From the NCBI GenBank assembly GCA_035286465.1, contig DATEDF010000058.1:5655-69654 (forward strand): a DNA stretch of 64,000 nucleotides, read 5' to 3'. Position numbers and translations under genes: made by a program. This stretch comes from Fen-1231 sp035286465 (GTDB lineage: Bacteria; Gemmatimonadota; Gemmatimonadetes; Gemmatimonadales; Gemmatimonadaceae). Shown here piece by piece: positions 42,311 through 50,742 of this stretch. The notes beneath the pieces are model-generated. The model did no database searches. It was not told the origin of the DNA and saw nothing but the letters and a program-made list of their open reading frames with translations. Every line of letters begins with the position of its first letter. Positions within the stretch are counted from its first letter, which is position 1.

Positions 42311-42407
42311 GGAGACGGTAGACCGTAGACCGTTCACGTCTGCCACGCTACGTTCTACCGGCCACTGTCAGCCGGCCACTGTCTACTGTCAACCGTCCAC
42401 CGTCTCC
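42311..42407. repeat. Repeat-rich gap bounded by a 9-nt inverted repeat
   Basis: GGAGACGGT at 42311-42319 and its complement at 42399-42407 flank short repeated pieces (GTAGACCGT twice, GGCCACTGTC twice). It fills almost the whole gap between suhB and the FTCD gene, similar in layout to the array at 17.7 kb. Confidence 0.65.
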
Positions 42408-42422
42408 TCGCCCCTGCAGTTC

Positions 42423-43946
42423 ATGAAACTCGTCGAGTGCGTCCCGAACTACTCCGAGGGCCGGCGTCCCGAAGTGATCACCGCGATCCACGACGCCATC
42501 GCGGCCGTGAACGGCGTGGTGGTGCTCGACGTCTCCTCGGATGTCTCGCACAACCGGACGGTCCTGACCTTCGTCGCGCCGGTCGAAAGCGCGGTCCAGG
42601 CCGCGTTCAACGGGATCGCCAAGGCGCGCGAGCTGATTGACCTCAATCACCATCAGGGTGAGCACCCGCGCCTCGGCGCCACCGACGTCTGCCCGTTCAT
42701 TCCCCTGGAAGGCGCGACGATGGACGACTGCGTCACGCTCGCGAGCACGCTCGGCGAGCGCGTGGGGAACGAGCTCGAGATTCCGGTCTTCCTCTACGAG
42801 CGCGCGGCAAGACGCCCCGATCGCGCGAACCTCGCCGACATCCGCCGCGGCGAATTCGAGAAGGCGCGCACGGAGATCGGAACGAATCCCGATCGCGTCC
42901 CTGACTTCGGCCCGAACAAGATCCACCCCACCGCCGGTGCCACGGTCATCGGCGCACGGCCGTTCCTCGTCGCGTACAATGTCTACCTCGGCCCGGCGTC
43001 GAACCTCGCGGTCGCGAAGGAAGTGGCGAAGACAGTGCGCGAATCCGGCGGCGGCCTCCCGTGCGTGAAGGCGCTCGGGCTCGAGGTGGATGGCCAGGCG
43101 CAGGTCTCGATGAACCTCACCGACATCGACACGACGCCGATCTGGCGCGCGTACGACGCCGTGAAGCGGGAGGCCGAACGGCGCGGTGCAAGTCCCACCT
43201 GGAGCGAGATCGTCGGGCTCGTGCCCGCGCGGGCGCTCCTCGAGGCCGGCGCGCACCACGTCCAGCTCCGCGCGTTCTCGAACGCGATGGTGCTCGAAGA
43301 CGTGGTGCGGAACGCACTCTCGGGCGGCGAGACGCTCGCCGGTTTCGTGGCCTCCGTCGCGTCGAACGCACCGGTCCCCGGCGGAGGCAGCGTAGCAGCC
43401 CACGCGGGGGCCCTCGCGGCGGCGCTCGTACGCATGGTCGCGGGGCTCACCATCGGCCGCAAGAAGTACGAGGCGGTGGAAGCCGGGATGCGGAAGCTCG
43501 CCGAGGAGGCCACCGCCCTCGGATCACGGCTCGCCGCGCTGGTGCGGGAAGACGCGGACGCGTACGTCGCGGTGAGCGAGGCCTATAAACTGCCGAAGGA
43601 GCCGGCGGAGGCCGCCGCGAGGCGCGACGCCGCGATTCAGGCGGCGCTCCTCAAGGCCGCCGAGGTGCCGCTCGAGACCGCGCGCCTCTGCGCGGCCGTC
43701 GCGAAGCTCGCGGCGACGTGCGCCGACATCGGAAACGCCAACGCCGTGAGCGACGCGGGCGTCGCCGCGCTGCTGGCCAAGGCCGCCTGCAAGGGCGCCG
43801 CCTACAACGTGGGCGTGAACGTCGCGGCGATGAAGGGCAAGACCGTCGGCAAGAACCTCGTCGCCGAGGCCTCGCGACTCGTGGTGGCGTGCAACGAGTC
43901 GGCGAGCCACGCCGAGGAAGCTGTACAAAAGGCGATCAGCAGCTGA
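42423..43946 (+). CDS. Fused glutamate formimidoyltransferase/formimidoyl-THF cyclodeaminase
   Basis: A 507-residue bifunctional enzyme of histidine breakdown. Residues 1-300 are the transferase (ECVPNYSEGR, catalytic His in ATDVCPF region, KALGLEVDG), moving the formimino group from formiminoglutamate to tetrahydrofolate. Residues 310-507 are the all-helical cyclodeaminase (APVPGGGSVAAHAGAL, DADAYVAVSEAYKLP), releasing ammonia to give methenyl-THF. The fusion is the animal-type order. No hut genes are in the window. Confidence 0.93.
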   Translation: MKLVECVPNYSEGRRPEVITAIHDAIAAVNGVVVLDVSSDVSHNRTVLTFVAPVESAVQAAFNGIAKARELIDLNHHQGEHPRLGATDVCPFIPLEGATMDDCVTLASTLGERVGNELEIPVFLYERAARRPDRANLADIRRGEFEKARTEIGTNPDRVPDFGPNKIHPTAGATVIGARPFLVAYNVYLGPASNLAVAKEVAKTVRESGGGLPCVKALGLEVDGQAQVSMNLTDIDTTPIWRAYDAVKREAERRGASPTWSEIVGLVPARALLEAGAHHVQLRAFSNAMVLEDVVRNALSGGETLAGFVASVASNAPVPGGGSVAAHAGALAAALVRMVAGLTIGRKKYEAVEAGMRKLAEEATALGSRLAALVREDADAYVAVSEAYKLPKEPAEAAARRDAAIQAALLKAAEVPLETARLCAAVAKLAATCADIGNANAVSDAGVAALLAKAACKGAAYNVGVNVAAMKGKTVGKNLVAEASRLVVACNESASHAEEAVQKAISS

Positions 43947-43956
43947 TTGGATCGTC

Positions 43957-44000
43957 TTCATCCTTCGCGCTTCGCCCTTCGCCCTTCGCCCTTCGCCGTC
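43957..44000. repeat. TTCGCCCTTC repeats between the FTCD and SRAP genes
   Basis: Four to five copies of a 9-nt TTCGCCC(T)TC unit fill the 59-nt gap and leave no recognisable ribosome site before the SRAP ATG. It is the same family as the right arm at 17.8 kb. Confidence 0.85.
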
Positions 44001-44005
44001 CTTCC

Positions 44006-44677
44006 ATGTGCGGCCGGTATTCCCTCGGCAAGACGGATCGCCTCAACTGGGGCAGGTTCGGCGTGTCGGCCGTCCCCGGCGTGAAGCCGCGCTGGAACAT
44101 CGCGCCGGCCTCCGACGTGCTCGCCATTCGCGACGGCCGAACGGGACGCGAAGCGACGCTGCTCCGCTGGGGGCTGATCCCGAGCTGGGCGAAGGACCCG
44201 TCCATCGGGAACCGGCTCGCCAACGCGCGCGCCGAGAGCGCGCACGAGAAGCCGGCGTTCCGTTCGGCGTTCCGGTCGCGTCGCTGCGTGCTTCCGGCCG
44301 ACGGCTTCTACGAGTGGCAGGTCGTCCCGGGCCAGAAGCGGAAGCAACCCTGGCGCGTCGAGCCGCGGGACGGCGGCGTGCTGGCCCTCGGCGCGCTCTG
44401 GGAGGCGTGGCGCAGCCCCGATGGAGAGACCCGCGAGACCTGCACGATTCTCACGGTTCCGGTGAACGAGGCGCTCCGGCACATCCACGGCCGGATGCCG
44501 GTGATCGTCGCGCCGCACGACTTCGGCGCGTGGCTTTCGCGCGAGACGACCACGGAGGAGGCGCACACGCTCTGCCGCCCGGCACCGGACGATCTGCTCG
44601 GCGCGTGGCGGATCTCGCTCGCGATCAACGCCCCGACCAACGACGACGAGGCGGTCGCGAGGCCGCTCACCCCGTGA
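44006..44677 (+). CDS. SRAP/HMCES-like DNA-protein crosslink protein (YedK family)
   Basis: A 223-residue protein starting MCGRYSL; Cys2 becomes the N terminus and bonds covalently to abasic sites in single-stranded DNA, shielding them. NARAES supplies the Asn/Glu pair, PADGFYEW and HIHGRMPVI the remaining active-site residues. Complete. Its last 11 nt overlap the convergent map gene. Confidence 0.95.
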   Translation: MCGRYSLGKTDRLNWGRFGVSAVPGVKPRWNIAPASDVLAIRDGRTGREATLLRWGLIPSWAKDPSIGNRLANARAESAHEKPAFRSAFRSRRCVLPADGFYEWQVVPGQKRKQPWRVEPRDGGVLALGALWEAWRSPDGETRETCTILTVPVNEALRHIHGRMPVIVAPHDFGAWLSRETTTEEAHTLCRPAPDDLLGAWRISLAINAPTNDDEAVARPLTP

Positions 44678-45416
44678 GCACTCGTGGCCCGTCCTTCGTG
44701 ATCGCCACGGTGTGCTCGAAGTGCGCGCTCCGCGAACCGTCCGCCGTCGCGACCGTCCACTTGTCGCCGAGCGTCCGCGTCCCCGCCGCTCCCGCGTTCA
44801 CCATCGGCTCGATCGCCAGCGTGAGCCCCTCCACGAGCCTCATCCCCCGCTTCGGCTTCCCGTAGTTCGGCACTTGCGGTTCCTCGTGCATCGCCCGCCC
44901 CACGCCGTGCCCCACCAGCTCACGCACGACGGAGAACCCACCCCGTGCGACGACGCTCTCGATGGCCGCACCGATGTCGCCGATGTGGTTGCCGAGCACC
45001 GCCTGCGCAATCCCGGCCCGGAGCGCGTCCTGCGTGACGCGAAGGAGCCGCTCCGTCGTCGCGTCCACGCGGCCCACCGGCCAGGTGCGCGCCGCGTCGG
45101 TGTGCAGCCCGCGATACAGCACGCCGATGTCCACGGAGACGATGTCGCCTTCCCGCAGCACCCGCCTGGGCGACGGGATGCCGTGCACGATCTCCTCGTT
45201 GATCGAGGCGCAGATGCTGGCCGGGAACCCGTAGAGCCCCTTGAAGGACGGCACGGCGCCGTCGTGTGACCGGATGAAGACGTCGGCCACGCGGTCGAGG
45301 TCGGCCGTGGTCGCGCCCGCGTGTACGGCCTGGCGGACCGCCTCGTGCGCGCCGGCCAGGATCGTCCCCCCCGCGGCCATCGTCTCCAGCTCGCGGGGCG
45401 ACTTGAGCTGCACCAT
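44667..45416 (-). CDS. map: Methionine aminopeptidase, type I
   Basis: A 249-residue enzyme removing the initiator Met. Metal ligands are in VSVDIGVLYRGLHTDAARTW, GHGVGRAMHEEP, AIEPMV and HFEHTVAI. The ATG overlaps the adk stop as TAATG. It is the last gene of the ribosomal cluster; infA, rpmJ and the alpha-operon genes that often follow are absent. Confidence 0.96.
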   Translation of the reverse strand: MVQLKSPRELETMAAGGTILAGAHEAVRQAVHAGATTADLDRVADVFIRSHDGAVPSFKGLYGFPASICASINEEIVHGIPSPRRVLREGDIVSVDIGVLYRGLHTDAARTWPVGRVDATTERLLRVTQDALRAGIAQAVLGNHIGDIGAAIESVVARGGFSVVRELVGHGVGRAMHEEPQVPNYGKPKRGMRLVEGLTLAIEPMVNAGAAGTRTLGDKWTVATADGSRSAHFEHTVAITKDGPRVLTG

Positions 45417-46066
45417 TACGCCCTTCCGACGGCCTTCAGCGACCTCTTGGTGACTTCGTCGGGAGTGCCCAGCGCGTCAATGGTCGCAATCCGCGCGCCA
45501 TGCGCCTTGTACCAATCGAGCACGGGCGCCGTCTGCGCGTGGTACACCTTCAGCCGGTTACGAATGGAATCGGGCTCGTCGTCCTTGCGCCGCACGAGCG
45601 TGCCCTTCGGCGACTTCGGGCACTCGGCGTGCGTCTCACCCGGAGAGCGTCCGCTGAACGGGCTCTGGCACGCGTCGCACACGGTGCGCCCCGAGAGCCG
45701 CTTCACCAGGGCATCGTCCGGTATGACGAAGTCCATCACGAGGCCGAGCGGACGGCCGAGGTCGGTGAGCACCTGCGCAAGCCCCTCGGCCTGCGGCACG
45801 GTGCGCACGACGCCGTCGAGCACGACCCCCCTGGCCTGCGCCGGGGCGGCCAGCGCGTCCTTCATGATCCCGAGGATCACCGGGTCGGGCACGAGGTCTC
45901 CGTGCTCCATGAACCCCTTCGCCTCGAGGCCGAGCGTCGTCCCGGCTTTCACCGCGTCGCGCAGCACCTCGCCGGTGGACAGCTTCGGCACGCCGAGGGC
46001 CGCGGCGACCCGCTCACCCTGCGTTCCCTTGCCGCACCCCGGCGGCCCGAGCAAGACCACGATCAT
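45416..46066 (-). CDS. adk: Adenylate kinase with altered DGFPR motif
   Basis: A 216-residue kinase interconverting AMP, ADP and ATP. P loop GPPGCGKGT at residues 7-15; AMP-site Arg36 region TGEVLRDAV; LID domain with Cys residues (CDACQSPF, ECPKS). The usual LDGFPRT is LDGVVRT: Arg88 is kept but Phe-Pro becomes Val-Val, which is unusual. It lies between secY and map, the common bacterial place. Confidence 0.93.
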   Translation of the reverse strand: MIVVLLGPPGCGKGTQGERVAAALGVPKLSTGEVLRDAVKAGTTLGLEAKGFMEHGDLVPDPVILGIMKDALAAPAQARGVVLDGVVRTVPQAEGLAQVLTDLGRPLGLVMDFVIPDDALVKRLSGRTVCDACQSPFSGRSPGETHAECPKSPKGTLVRRKDDEPDSIRNRLKVYHAQTAPVLDWYKAHGARIATIDALGTPDEVTKRSLKAVGRA

Positions 46067-46099
46067 GGTGCCGGCACCTCACCACACGCGGACAGAAAG

Positions 46100-47437
46100 C
46101 TAGAAGCTCCCGGCCGTGCGCCCGCGAAAACGCACGCGCCCCTTCTTCATGAAGCCGTCGTACTTGCGGAGCAGCAGGTGCTGCTGCATCTGCGCCAGCG
46201 TGTCGAGCGCGACACCCACCACGATCAGGAGCGACGTGCCGCCGAAGCGGAACGGGACGTTCGCCATGTCCGCGATCCAGATCGGCAGGAGCGCGATGAT
46301 CGTGAGGAAGACCGCGCCCGGAAAGGTGATGCGGCTCACGACGTGGTCAATGTACTCGGCCGTCCTCGCCCCCGGCTTGATCCCCGGGATGAATCCGCCC
46401 TGCTTCTTCAGGTTCTCCGCGAGGTCAATCGGGTTGAAGATGATGGACGTATAGAAGTAGGTGAAGAAGACGATCAGCCCCGCCGAGAGGGCGAAGTAGA
46501 GCCAGGTTCCCGGCTGGAAGAAGTCCGCGAACTCGGCCAGCTTCTGGTTGCCGCCGAACTGCGCGAGCGCGCCCGGCACGACGATCAGCGACTGCGCGAA
46601 GATGATCGGCATCACGCCCGCCGAGTTGATGCGGAGCGGGATGAAGTTCTTCGCGGCCTCGCGCATTCGCCCGCGCGCCATGGTGCGCTGCGGAATCTGG
46701 ATCGCGATGCGCCGCGCGGCGATCGTGATCGCGACGACGCCCGCCACCACGCCGAGCATCATGAGCCCGAGCATCGTGAGCACGACGAGGTTGATCGCGC
46801 CCGTGCTCACGAAGCGGAAGGTGTCGATGATCCCCGGCCAGAAGCGCTCGATGATCGAGAAGAAGATCATGAGCGACGCGCCGTTGCCGAGCCCGCGCTC
46901 CGTGATCTGCTCGCCCAGCCACATCACGAAGATCGCGCCGGTCGTCAGGATGAACGACATCTCGATCCGGAACGCGAAGCCCGGCGTGCCGACCGCGCCC
47001 TGCACGCTCTCCGTGAAGAGGGCGAACCCCCACGCCTGCACCATCGCGAGGGCGACCGTGCCGTAGCGGGTCCATTGCGTGATCTTCTTCCGCCCCTCCT
47101 CGTCCTTCTGCATCTTGTCCGCCGCCGGGATCACCGCCGCGAAGATCTGCGCGAAGATGCTCGAGGAGATGTACGGCATGATGCCGAGCGCGAAGATCGT
47201 CGAGCGCGAGAGGTTGCCGCCGACGAACAGGTCGTAGAGGCCGAAGAACCCCCCGCCGGGCGTCTTCGAGAGGTTCGCGAAGTAGTCCACCATCGCCTGC
47301 ACGTCCACGCCCGGCGCCGCCACGTGCGATCCCACGCGGTAGATGAGCAGGCACACGGCGGTGAACGTGATCTTCTGCCAGAGTTCGGGCGTCCGGTAGA
47401 TGTTCGCGAGCGCCTGAGCGGGGTTCGCCTGGGCCAT
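46100..47437 (-). CDS. secY: SecY preprotein translocase channel subunit
   Basis: A 445-residue protein with ten membrane helices forming the protein-conducting channel. It has YRVGSHVAAPGVD in the first helix, FALGIMPYISSSI (plug region), RGLGNGASLMIFF and the C-terminal cytoplasmic loops ending MKKGRVRFRGR. Complete. Joined to rplO by an 17-nt gap. Confidence 0.97.
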   Translation of the reverse strand: MAQANPAQALANIYRTPELWQKITFTAVCLLIYRVGSHVAAPGVDVQAMVDYFANLSKTPGGGFFGLYDLFVGGNLSRSTIFALGIMPYISSSIFAQIFAAVIPAADKMQKDEEGRKKITQWTRYGTVALAMVQAWGFALFTESVQGAVGTPGFAFRIEMSFILTTGAIFVMWLGEQITERGLGNGASLMIFFSIIERFWPGIIDTFRFVSTGAINLVVLTMLGLMMLGVVAGVVAITIAARRIAIQIPQRTMARGRMREAAKNFIPLRINSAGVMPIIFAQSLIVVPGALAQFGGNQKLAEFADFFQPGTWLYFALSAGLIVFFTYFYTSIIFNPIDLAENLKKQGGFIPGIKPGARTAEYIDHVVSRITFPGAVFLTIIALLPIWIADMANVPFRFGGTSLLIVVGVALDTLAQMQQHLLLRKYDGFMKKGRVRFRGRTAGSF

Positions 47438-47454
47438 GGTCTGTTTCGCGCCTC

Positions 47455-47928
47455 TTACGCTTCGACGCGTCCGCCGGCTGCTTCGATCTTGGCGCGCGCC
47501 GACGCGCTCGTCCGGATGCCGCGCACCGTCACCGCGTACGCGATGTCGCCGTTCGCCAGCAGCTTGGCCGGGCCCTTCGCCAGCGTGATCAGTCGAGCCG
47601 CCGCGAGCGCCTCGCGCGTCACGTCGGTGCCCTTCGGTACCCGGGCGAGGTCCGCCAGGTGGACGACCTGCGCCTCGACCCGAAACGGATTCGTGAACCC
47701 GCGCTTCGGCACGCGCCGCGTCAGCGGCATCTGGCCGCCCTCGAAGTGCGGCTTGTTGCCGCCCGGGCCGTGATGTCCGGCGCGCGCCTTGATGCCCTTC
47801 GTCCCCTTCCCGGACGTCTTCCCCATCCCGGAGCCGGGACCGCGCCCGCGGCGCCGCCGGTCGCGGTGCGATCCCGCCGCCGGCGCCAGCGTGTGCAGCC
47901 CGATCCGCTCATCGGTCGTCTTCGCCAT
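47455..47928 (-). CDS. rplO: Ribosomal protein L15
   Basis: A 157-residue large-subunit protein. Gly/Arg-rich N terminus (RRRRGRGPGSGMGKTSGKGTKG) and FEGGQMPLTRRVPKRGF are diagnostic; the C-terminal half is globular. It follows rpmD by 1 nt. Confidence 0.96.
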   Translation of the reverse strand: MAKTTDERIGLHTLAPAAGSHRDRRRRGRGPGSGMGKTSGKGTKGIKARAGHHGPGGNKPHFEGGQMPLTRRVPKRGFTNPFRVEAQVVHLADLARVPKGTDVTREALAAARLITLAKGPAKLLANGDIAYAVTVRGIRTSASARAKIEAAGGRVEA

Positions 47929-47929
47929 C

Positions 47930-48202
47930 TCACTTCTCCTTGGTTTCCGGCTTCGCTTCCACCGGCGTGACCTTCACCAGGTGACGCACGCGCAGGAGCT
48001 GGCCACGCAGCGCAGGCGAGTCGGGACGCACGACGGCGTCCTGGTGATGCCGGAGTCCCAGCGCCACGAGCGTCGCCCGCAACCGTGCGGGGTGCCCGAT
48101 GCCGCTCCGCACCTGCGTGATGCGCACGTGTCCCTTCGTCAGCGTGTTCGGCTCCGTCCTCTTCGGGCCGCGCGTGCGGTGCCAGACGAACGTCCTAGGC
48201 AT
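47930..48202 (-). CDS. rpmD: Ribosomal protein L30 with N-terminal extension
   Basis: A 90-residue protein; the 60-residue L30 core is VRITQVRSGIGHPARLRATL through LLRVRHLVKV. About 25 basic residues (MPRTFVWHRTRGPKRTEP) precede the core and 10 follow. A shorter product from an internal start cannot be excluded. The ATG overlaps the rpsE end by 8 nt. Confidence 0.88.
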   Translation of the reverse strand: MPRTFVWHRTRGPKRTEPNTLTKGHVRITQVRSGIGHPARLRATLVALGLRHHQDAVVRPDSPALRGQLLRVRHLVKVTPVEAKPETKEK

Positions 48203-48986
48203 GCACCGCCTCCTTCGACTTCGCGCGCGACCGGTACGGCAGGCTTCCGCTCTCGACGCCGCGCTCGTGCGCGATCTGCTCAACCGTCGTCAGGCTCTGC
48301 AGCCCGTCCATCGCCGCCAGCACCATGTTGTGCGGGTTCGTCGAGCCGAGCGACTTGGTCAGGATGTCGCTGATCCCGGCGCATTCCATGATCGCGCGCA
48401 CCGCGCCGCCGGCGATCACGCCGGCGCCTGGCGCGGCGGGCTTCATCAGCACACGCCCCGCGCCATGCTCGCCCACGACCTCATGCGGAATCGTCGAGCC
48501 GGTCATCGGGATCGCGATCATCCGCCGGCGGGCGCCCTCCACGGCCTTCCGCACCGCTTCCGACACTTCGTTCGCCTTCCCCGTCGCGATGCCGACCTTG
48601 CCCTTCGCGTCGCCGACGGCCACGAGCGCGTTGAACGAGAAGCGCCGGCCGCCTTTGACGACCTTCGCCACGCGGTTGATCGCGATCACGTTTTCGACGA
48701 GATCGCTCCCCTCGCCGCGGTCCTGACCGCCCGGCCCGCCACGCCCGCCGCGGTCGCCGCCACGCCCGTCGCGCCCGCCGCCGCCCGGCCCCCCTCGCCC
48801 GCGCCCGCCGCCGGGGCCGCCCCCGCCGCGCCCGCGCCCGCCCGCGCCCCCGCCCCGACCGCCGCGACCACCGCCGCTCCGCGCGCTGGGGGCGCGGCGC
48901 GGCGCTTCCGCGACCGCCTCAGCCTCGCCCGTCGGCGCCGGCGCCGGCGCCTCCGCATCCTTCGCGATTCCCTCGTCCGCCACCAT
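48195..48986 (-). CDS. rpsE: Ribosomal protein S5 with RGG-rich N-terminal extension
   Basis: The S5 core starts near residue 95 (DLVENVIAINRVAKVVKGGRRF) and is intact, including PAAPGAGVIAGG. The first 95 residues are an acidic Ala/Pro stretch followed by a Gly/Arg domain (RGGRGG, GGGPGGGRG), like an RNA-binding RGG box; ordinary S5 has none. Total 263 residues against about 165 usual. It abuts rplR. Confidence 0.95.
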   Translation of the reverse strand: MVADEGIAKDAEAPAPAPTGEAEAVAEAPRRAPSARSGGGRGGRGGGAGGRGRGGGGPGGGRGRGGPGGGGRDGRGGDRGGRGGPGGQDRGEGSDLVENVIAINRVAKVVKGGRRFSFNALVAVGDAKGKVGIATGKANEVSEAVRKAVEGARRRMIAIPMTGSTIPHEVVGEHGAGRVLMKPAAPGAGVIAGGAVRAIMECAGISDILTKSLGSTNPHNMVLAAMDGLQSLTTVEQIAHERGVESGSLPYRSRAKSKEAVHA

Positions 48987-49343
48987 TTAGAACTCCAGCC
49001 CGCCTTCGCGGGCGCCGTCGGCCACCGCTTTCACGCGGCCGTGATACTGATAGCCGGCCCGGTCGAACACGACCTTGCGGATCCCGGCCGCTTTCGCCTC
49101 CGCCGCCACGCGCTTCCCGACCGCGACGGACTTCTCGCCCTTCTTCCCCGCGAGTCCCTGGTCCGACACCGAGAGCAGCGTGCGCTGCGCGTCGTCGTTC
49201 ACGAGCTGGGCGTAGATGTGCTTGTCGGAGCGGAACACCACGAGCCGCGGCCGGTCCGCCGTTCCCCGGACGCGCATCCGCACGCGGTGGTGTCGCCGCG
49301 CGCGGAGCCCCGCACGATCCTTCGGTACACGAGCTCCAGGCAT
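48987..49343 (-). CDS. rplR: Ribosomal protein L18
   Basis: A 118-residue 5S-rRNA-binding protein: basic N terminus, RLVVFRSDKHIYAQLVND and FDRAGYQYHGRVKAVADGAR. The ATG at 49343 overlaps the rplF stop by 1 nt (TGATG). Normal length. Confidence 0.96.
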   Translation of the reverse strand: MPGARVPKDRAGLRARRHHRVRMRVRGTADRPRLVVFRSDKHIYAQLVNDDAQRTLLSVSDQGLAGKKGEKSVAVGKRVAAEAKAAGIRKVVFDRAGYQYHGRVKAVADGAREGGLEF

Positions 49344-49888
49344 CAGGTCGTCTTCCCTCCGGCCTTGCCGGCCTTGCGGCGAATCACTTCGCCGGTGTAC
49401 TTGATCCCCTTCCCCTTGTACGGCTCCGGCGGGCGCAGCGAGCGCAACTCGGCGGCCACCTGGCCGACGATCTCCTTGTCGGGACCCTCGACCACGACCT
49501 GCGTGGGCTGCGGCGCCGACAGTTTGATCCCCGCCGGCGCGCGATACTCGATCGGATGCGAGAATCCGAGCGCGAGCTGCAGGCCGTACGGGCGCACCTC
49601 CGCCTTGTACCCGACGCCCGTGATCTCGAGCTGCTTCGAGAATCCCTTCGTCACGCCCTCGATCATGTTGGCCACGAGCGTGCGCGAGAGGCCGTGCAGC
49701 GCCTTGTGCCGCGTCTCGTCCGACGGCCGGAGCACCGCGCACGCCTCGCCCTCCACCTGCACGCCGATCTCCGGGTGCATCGTGCGATGCAACTCGCCCT
49801 TCGGGCCCTTCACCGACACGGCATGGCCGCTCACGGTGACCGTGACGCCCTTCGGAATCGGGATCGGAAGCTTGCCGATACGCGACAT
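49343..49888 (-). CDS. rplF: Ribosomal protein L6
   Basis: A 181-residue two-domain protein near the factor-binding site. It begins MSRIGKLPIPIPKGV and ends with the L6 signature PEPYKGKGIKY. Complete; coupled to rplR. Confidence 0.97.
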   Translation of the reverse strand: MSRIGKLPIPIPKGVTVTVSGHAVSVKGPKGELHRTMHPEIGVQVEGEACAVLRPSDETRHKALHGLSRTLVANMIEGVTKGFSKQLEITGVGYKAEVRPYGLQLALGFSHPIEYRAPAGIKLSAPQPTQVVVEGPDKEIVGQVAAELRSLRPPEPYKGKGIKYTGEVIRRKAGKAGGKTT

Positions 49889-49902
49889 GGGTGTCCTCCC
49901 GC

Positions 49903-50304
49903 TCACCACACCACGGCGACGAGCTCGCCGCCGGTGCGCTGCCGCCGTGCCTCGCGATCCGTCATCAGCCCCTTTGACGTGCTCAGGATCGCCACGCCCA
50001 GCCCGTTGCGCACGCGCGGGATCTCCGCGACACCGACGTATCGCCGGAGCCCCGGGCTCGACACGCGCTTGAGCTCGCGGATCACCGGCTGCCCGCCCTG
50101 CGCATACTTGAGCACCACGCGCAGCAACGGCTTGCCGTCGTCCGCGGGCACGGTCTTGTAGTCCTGGATGAAGTTGTTCTCCTTCAGCAGGCGCGCGATC
50201 TCGAGCTTCAGCTTCGACGCCGGAACGTCCACGCGGCGATGCTTCGATCCGCACGCGTTGCGGATCCGCGTCAACATGTCGGCAATCGGGTCGGTCATGC
50301 TCAT
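49903..50304 (-). CDS. rpsH: Ribosomal protein S8
   Basis: A 133-residue central-domain protein: MSMTDPIADMLTRIRNA, then LKRVSSPGLRRYV and ILSTSKGLMTDREAR. The start at 50304 gives the standard N terminus; an upstream start would add eight residues. S8 in many bacteria also represses the spc operon by binding its mRNA. Confidence 0.97.
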   Translation of the reverse strand: MSMTDPIADMLTRIRNACGSKHRRVDVPASKLKLEIARLLKENNFIQDYKTVPADDGKPLLRVVLKYAQGGQPVIRELKRVSSPGLRRYVGVAEIPRVRNGLGVAILSTSKGLMTDREARRQRTGGELVAVVW

Positions 50305-50377
50305 CGGATGCTTGCCCTCGTCTCCCATGGTTTCCGGATGGTCCGGACTTCTGGGAAGTGGAAGAAAGACCCTGCTG

Positions 50378-50683
50378 TTACCACGACGCCTTCCGCACGC
50401 CCGGGATCAGCCCCGCCAGCGCCATCTCCCGGAACGCGATCCGGCTCAAGCCGAACATCTTGACGTAGCCGCGCGACCGGCCGGTCATCGAGCACCGGTT
50501 GCGGATGCGCTCGGGTGCGGAGTTGCGCGGGAGCGCGGCGAGCGCGAGCTGCGCCGTGCGCCTCGCCGCGTCCGTCGCCTTCGGGTCGCGCACGACCGCC
50601 TTGAGCGCCTTCCGCTTGACCGCGTACTGCTGCGTCATCCGGCGGCGCCGATCGTTCTTCTCGATGCTGCTCTTCTTGGCCAT
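50378..50683 (-). CDS. rpsN: Ribosomal protein S14, zinc-free type
   Basis: A 101-residue protein beginning MAKKSSIEKNDRRRRM. RNRCSMTGRSRGY keeps only one Cys, so it is the longer zinc-independent form. Preceded (on its strand) by a 58-nt repeat-bearing gap after rplE. Confidence 0.96.
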   Translation of the reverse strand: MAKKSSIEKNDRRRRMTQQYAVKRKALKAVVRDPKATDAARRTAQLALAALPRNSAPERIRNRCSMTGRSRGYVKMFGLSRIAFREMALAGLIPGVRKASW

Positions 50684-50705
50684 GGGGTGTCCGGGTTGCT
50701 CGCGC

Positions 50706-50742
50706 TCTGAGGTCTGAGGTCTGACGTCCGATGTCTGACGTC
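50706..50742. repeat. Short repeats between rplE and rpsN
   Basis: Units close to GGTCTGA and TCTGACGTC recur five times in 37 nt, filling most of the gap and touching the rplE stop. Confidence 0.7.
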
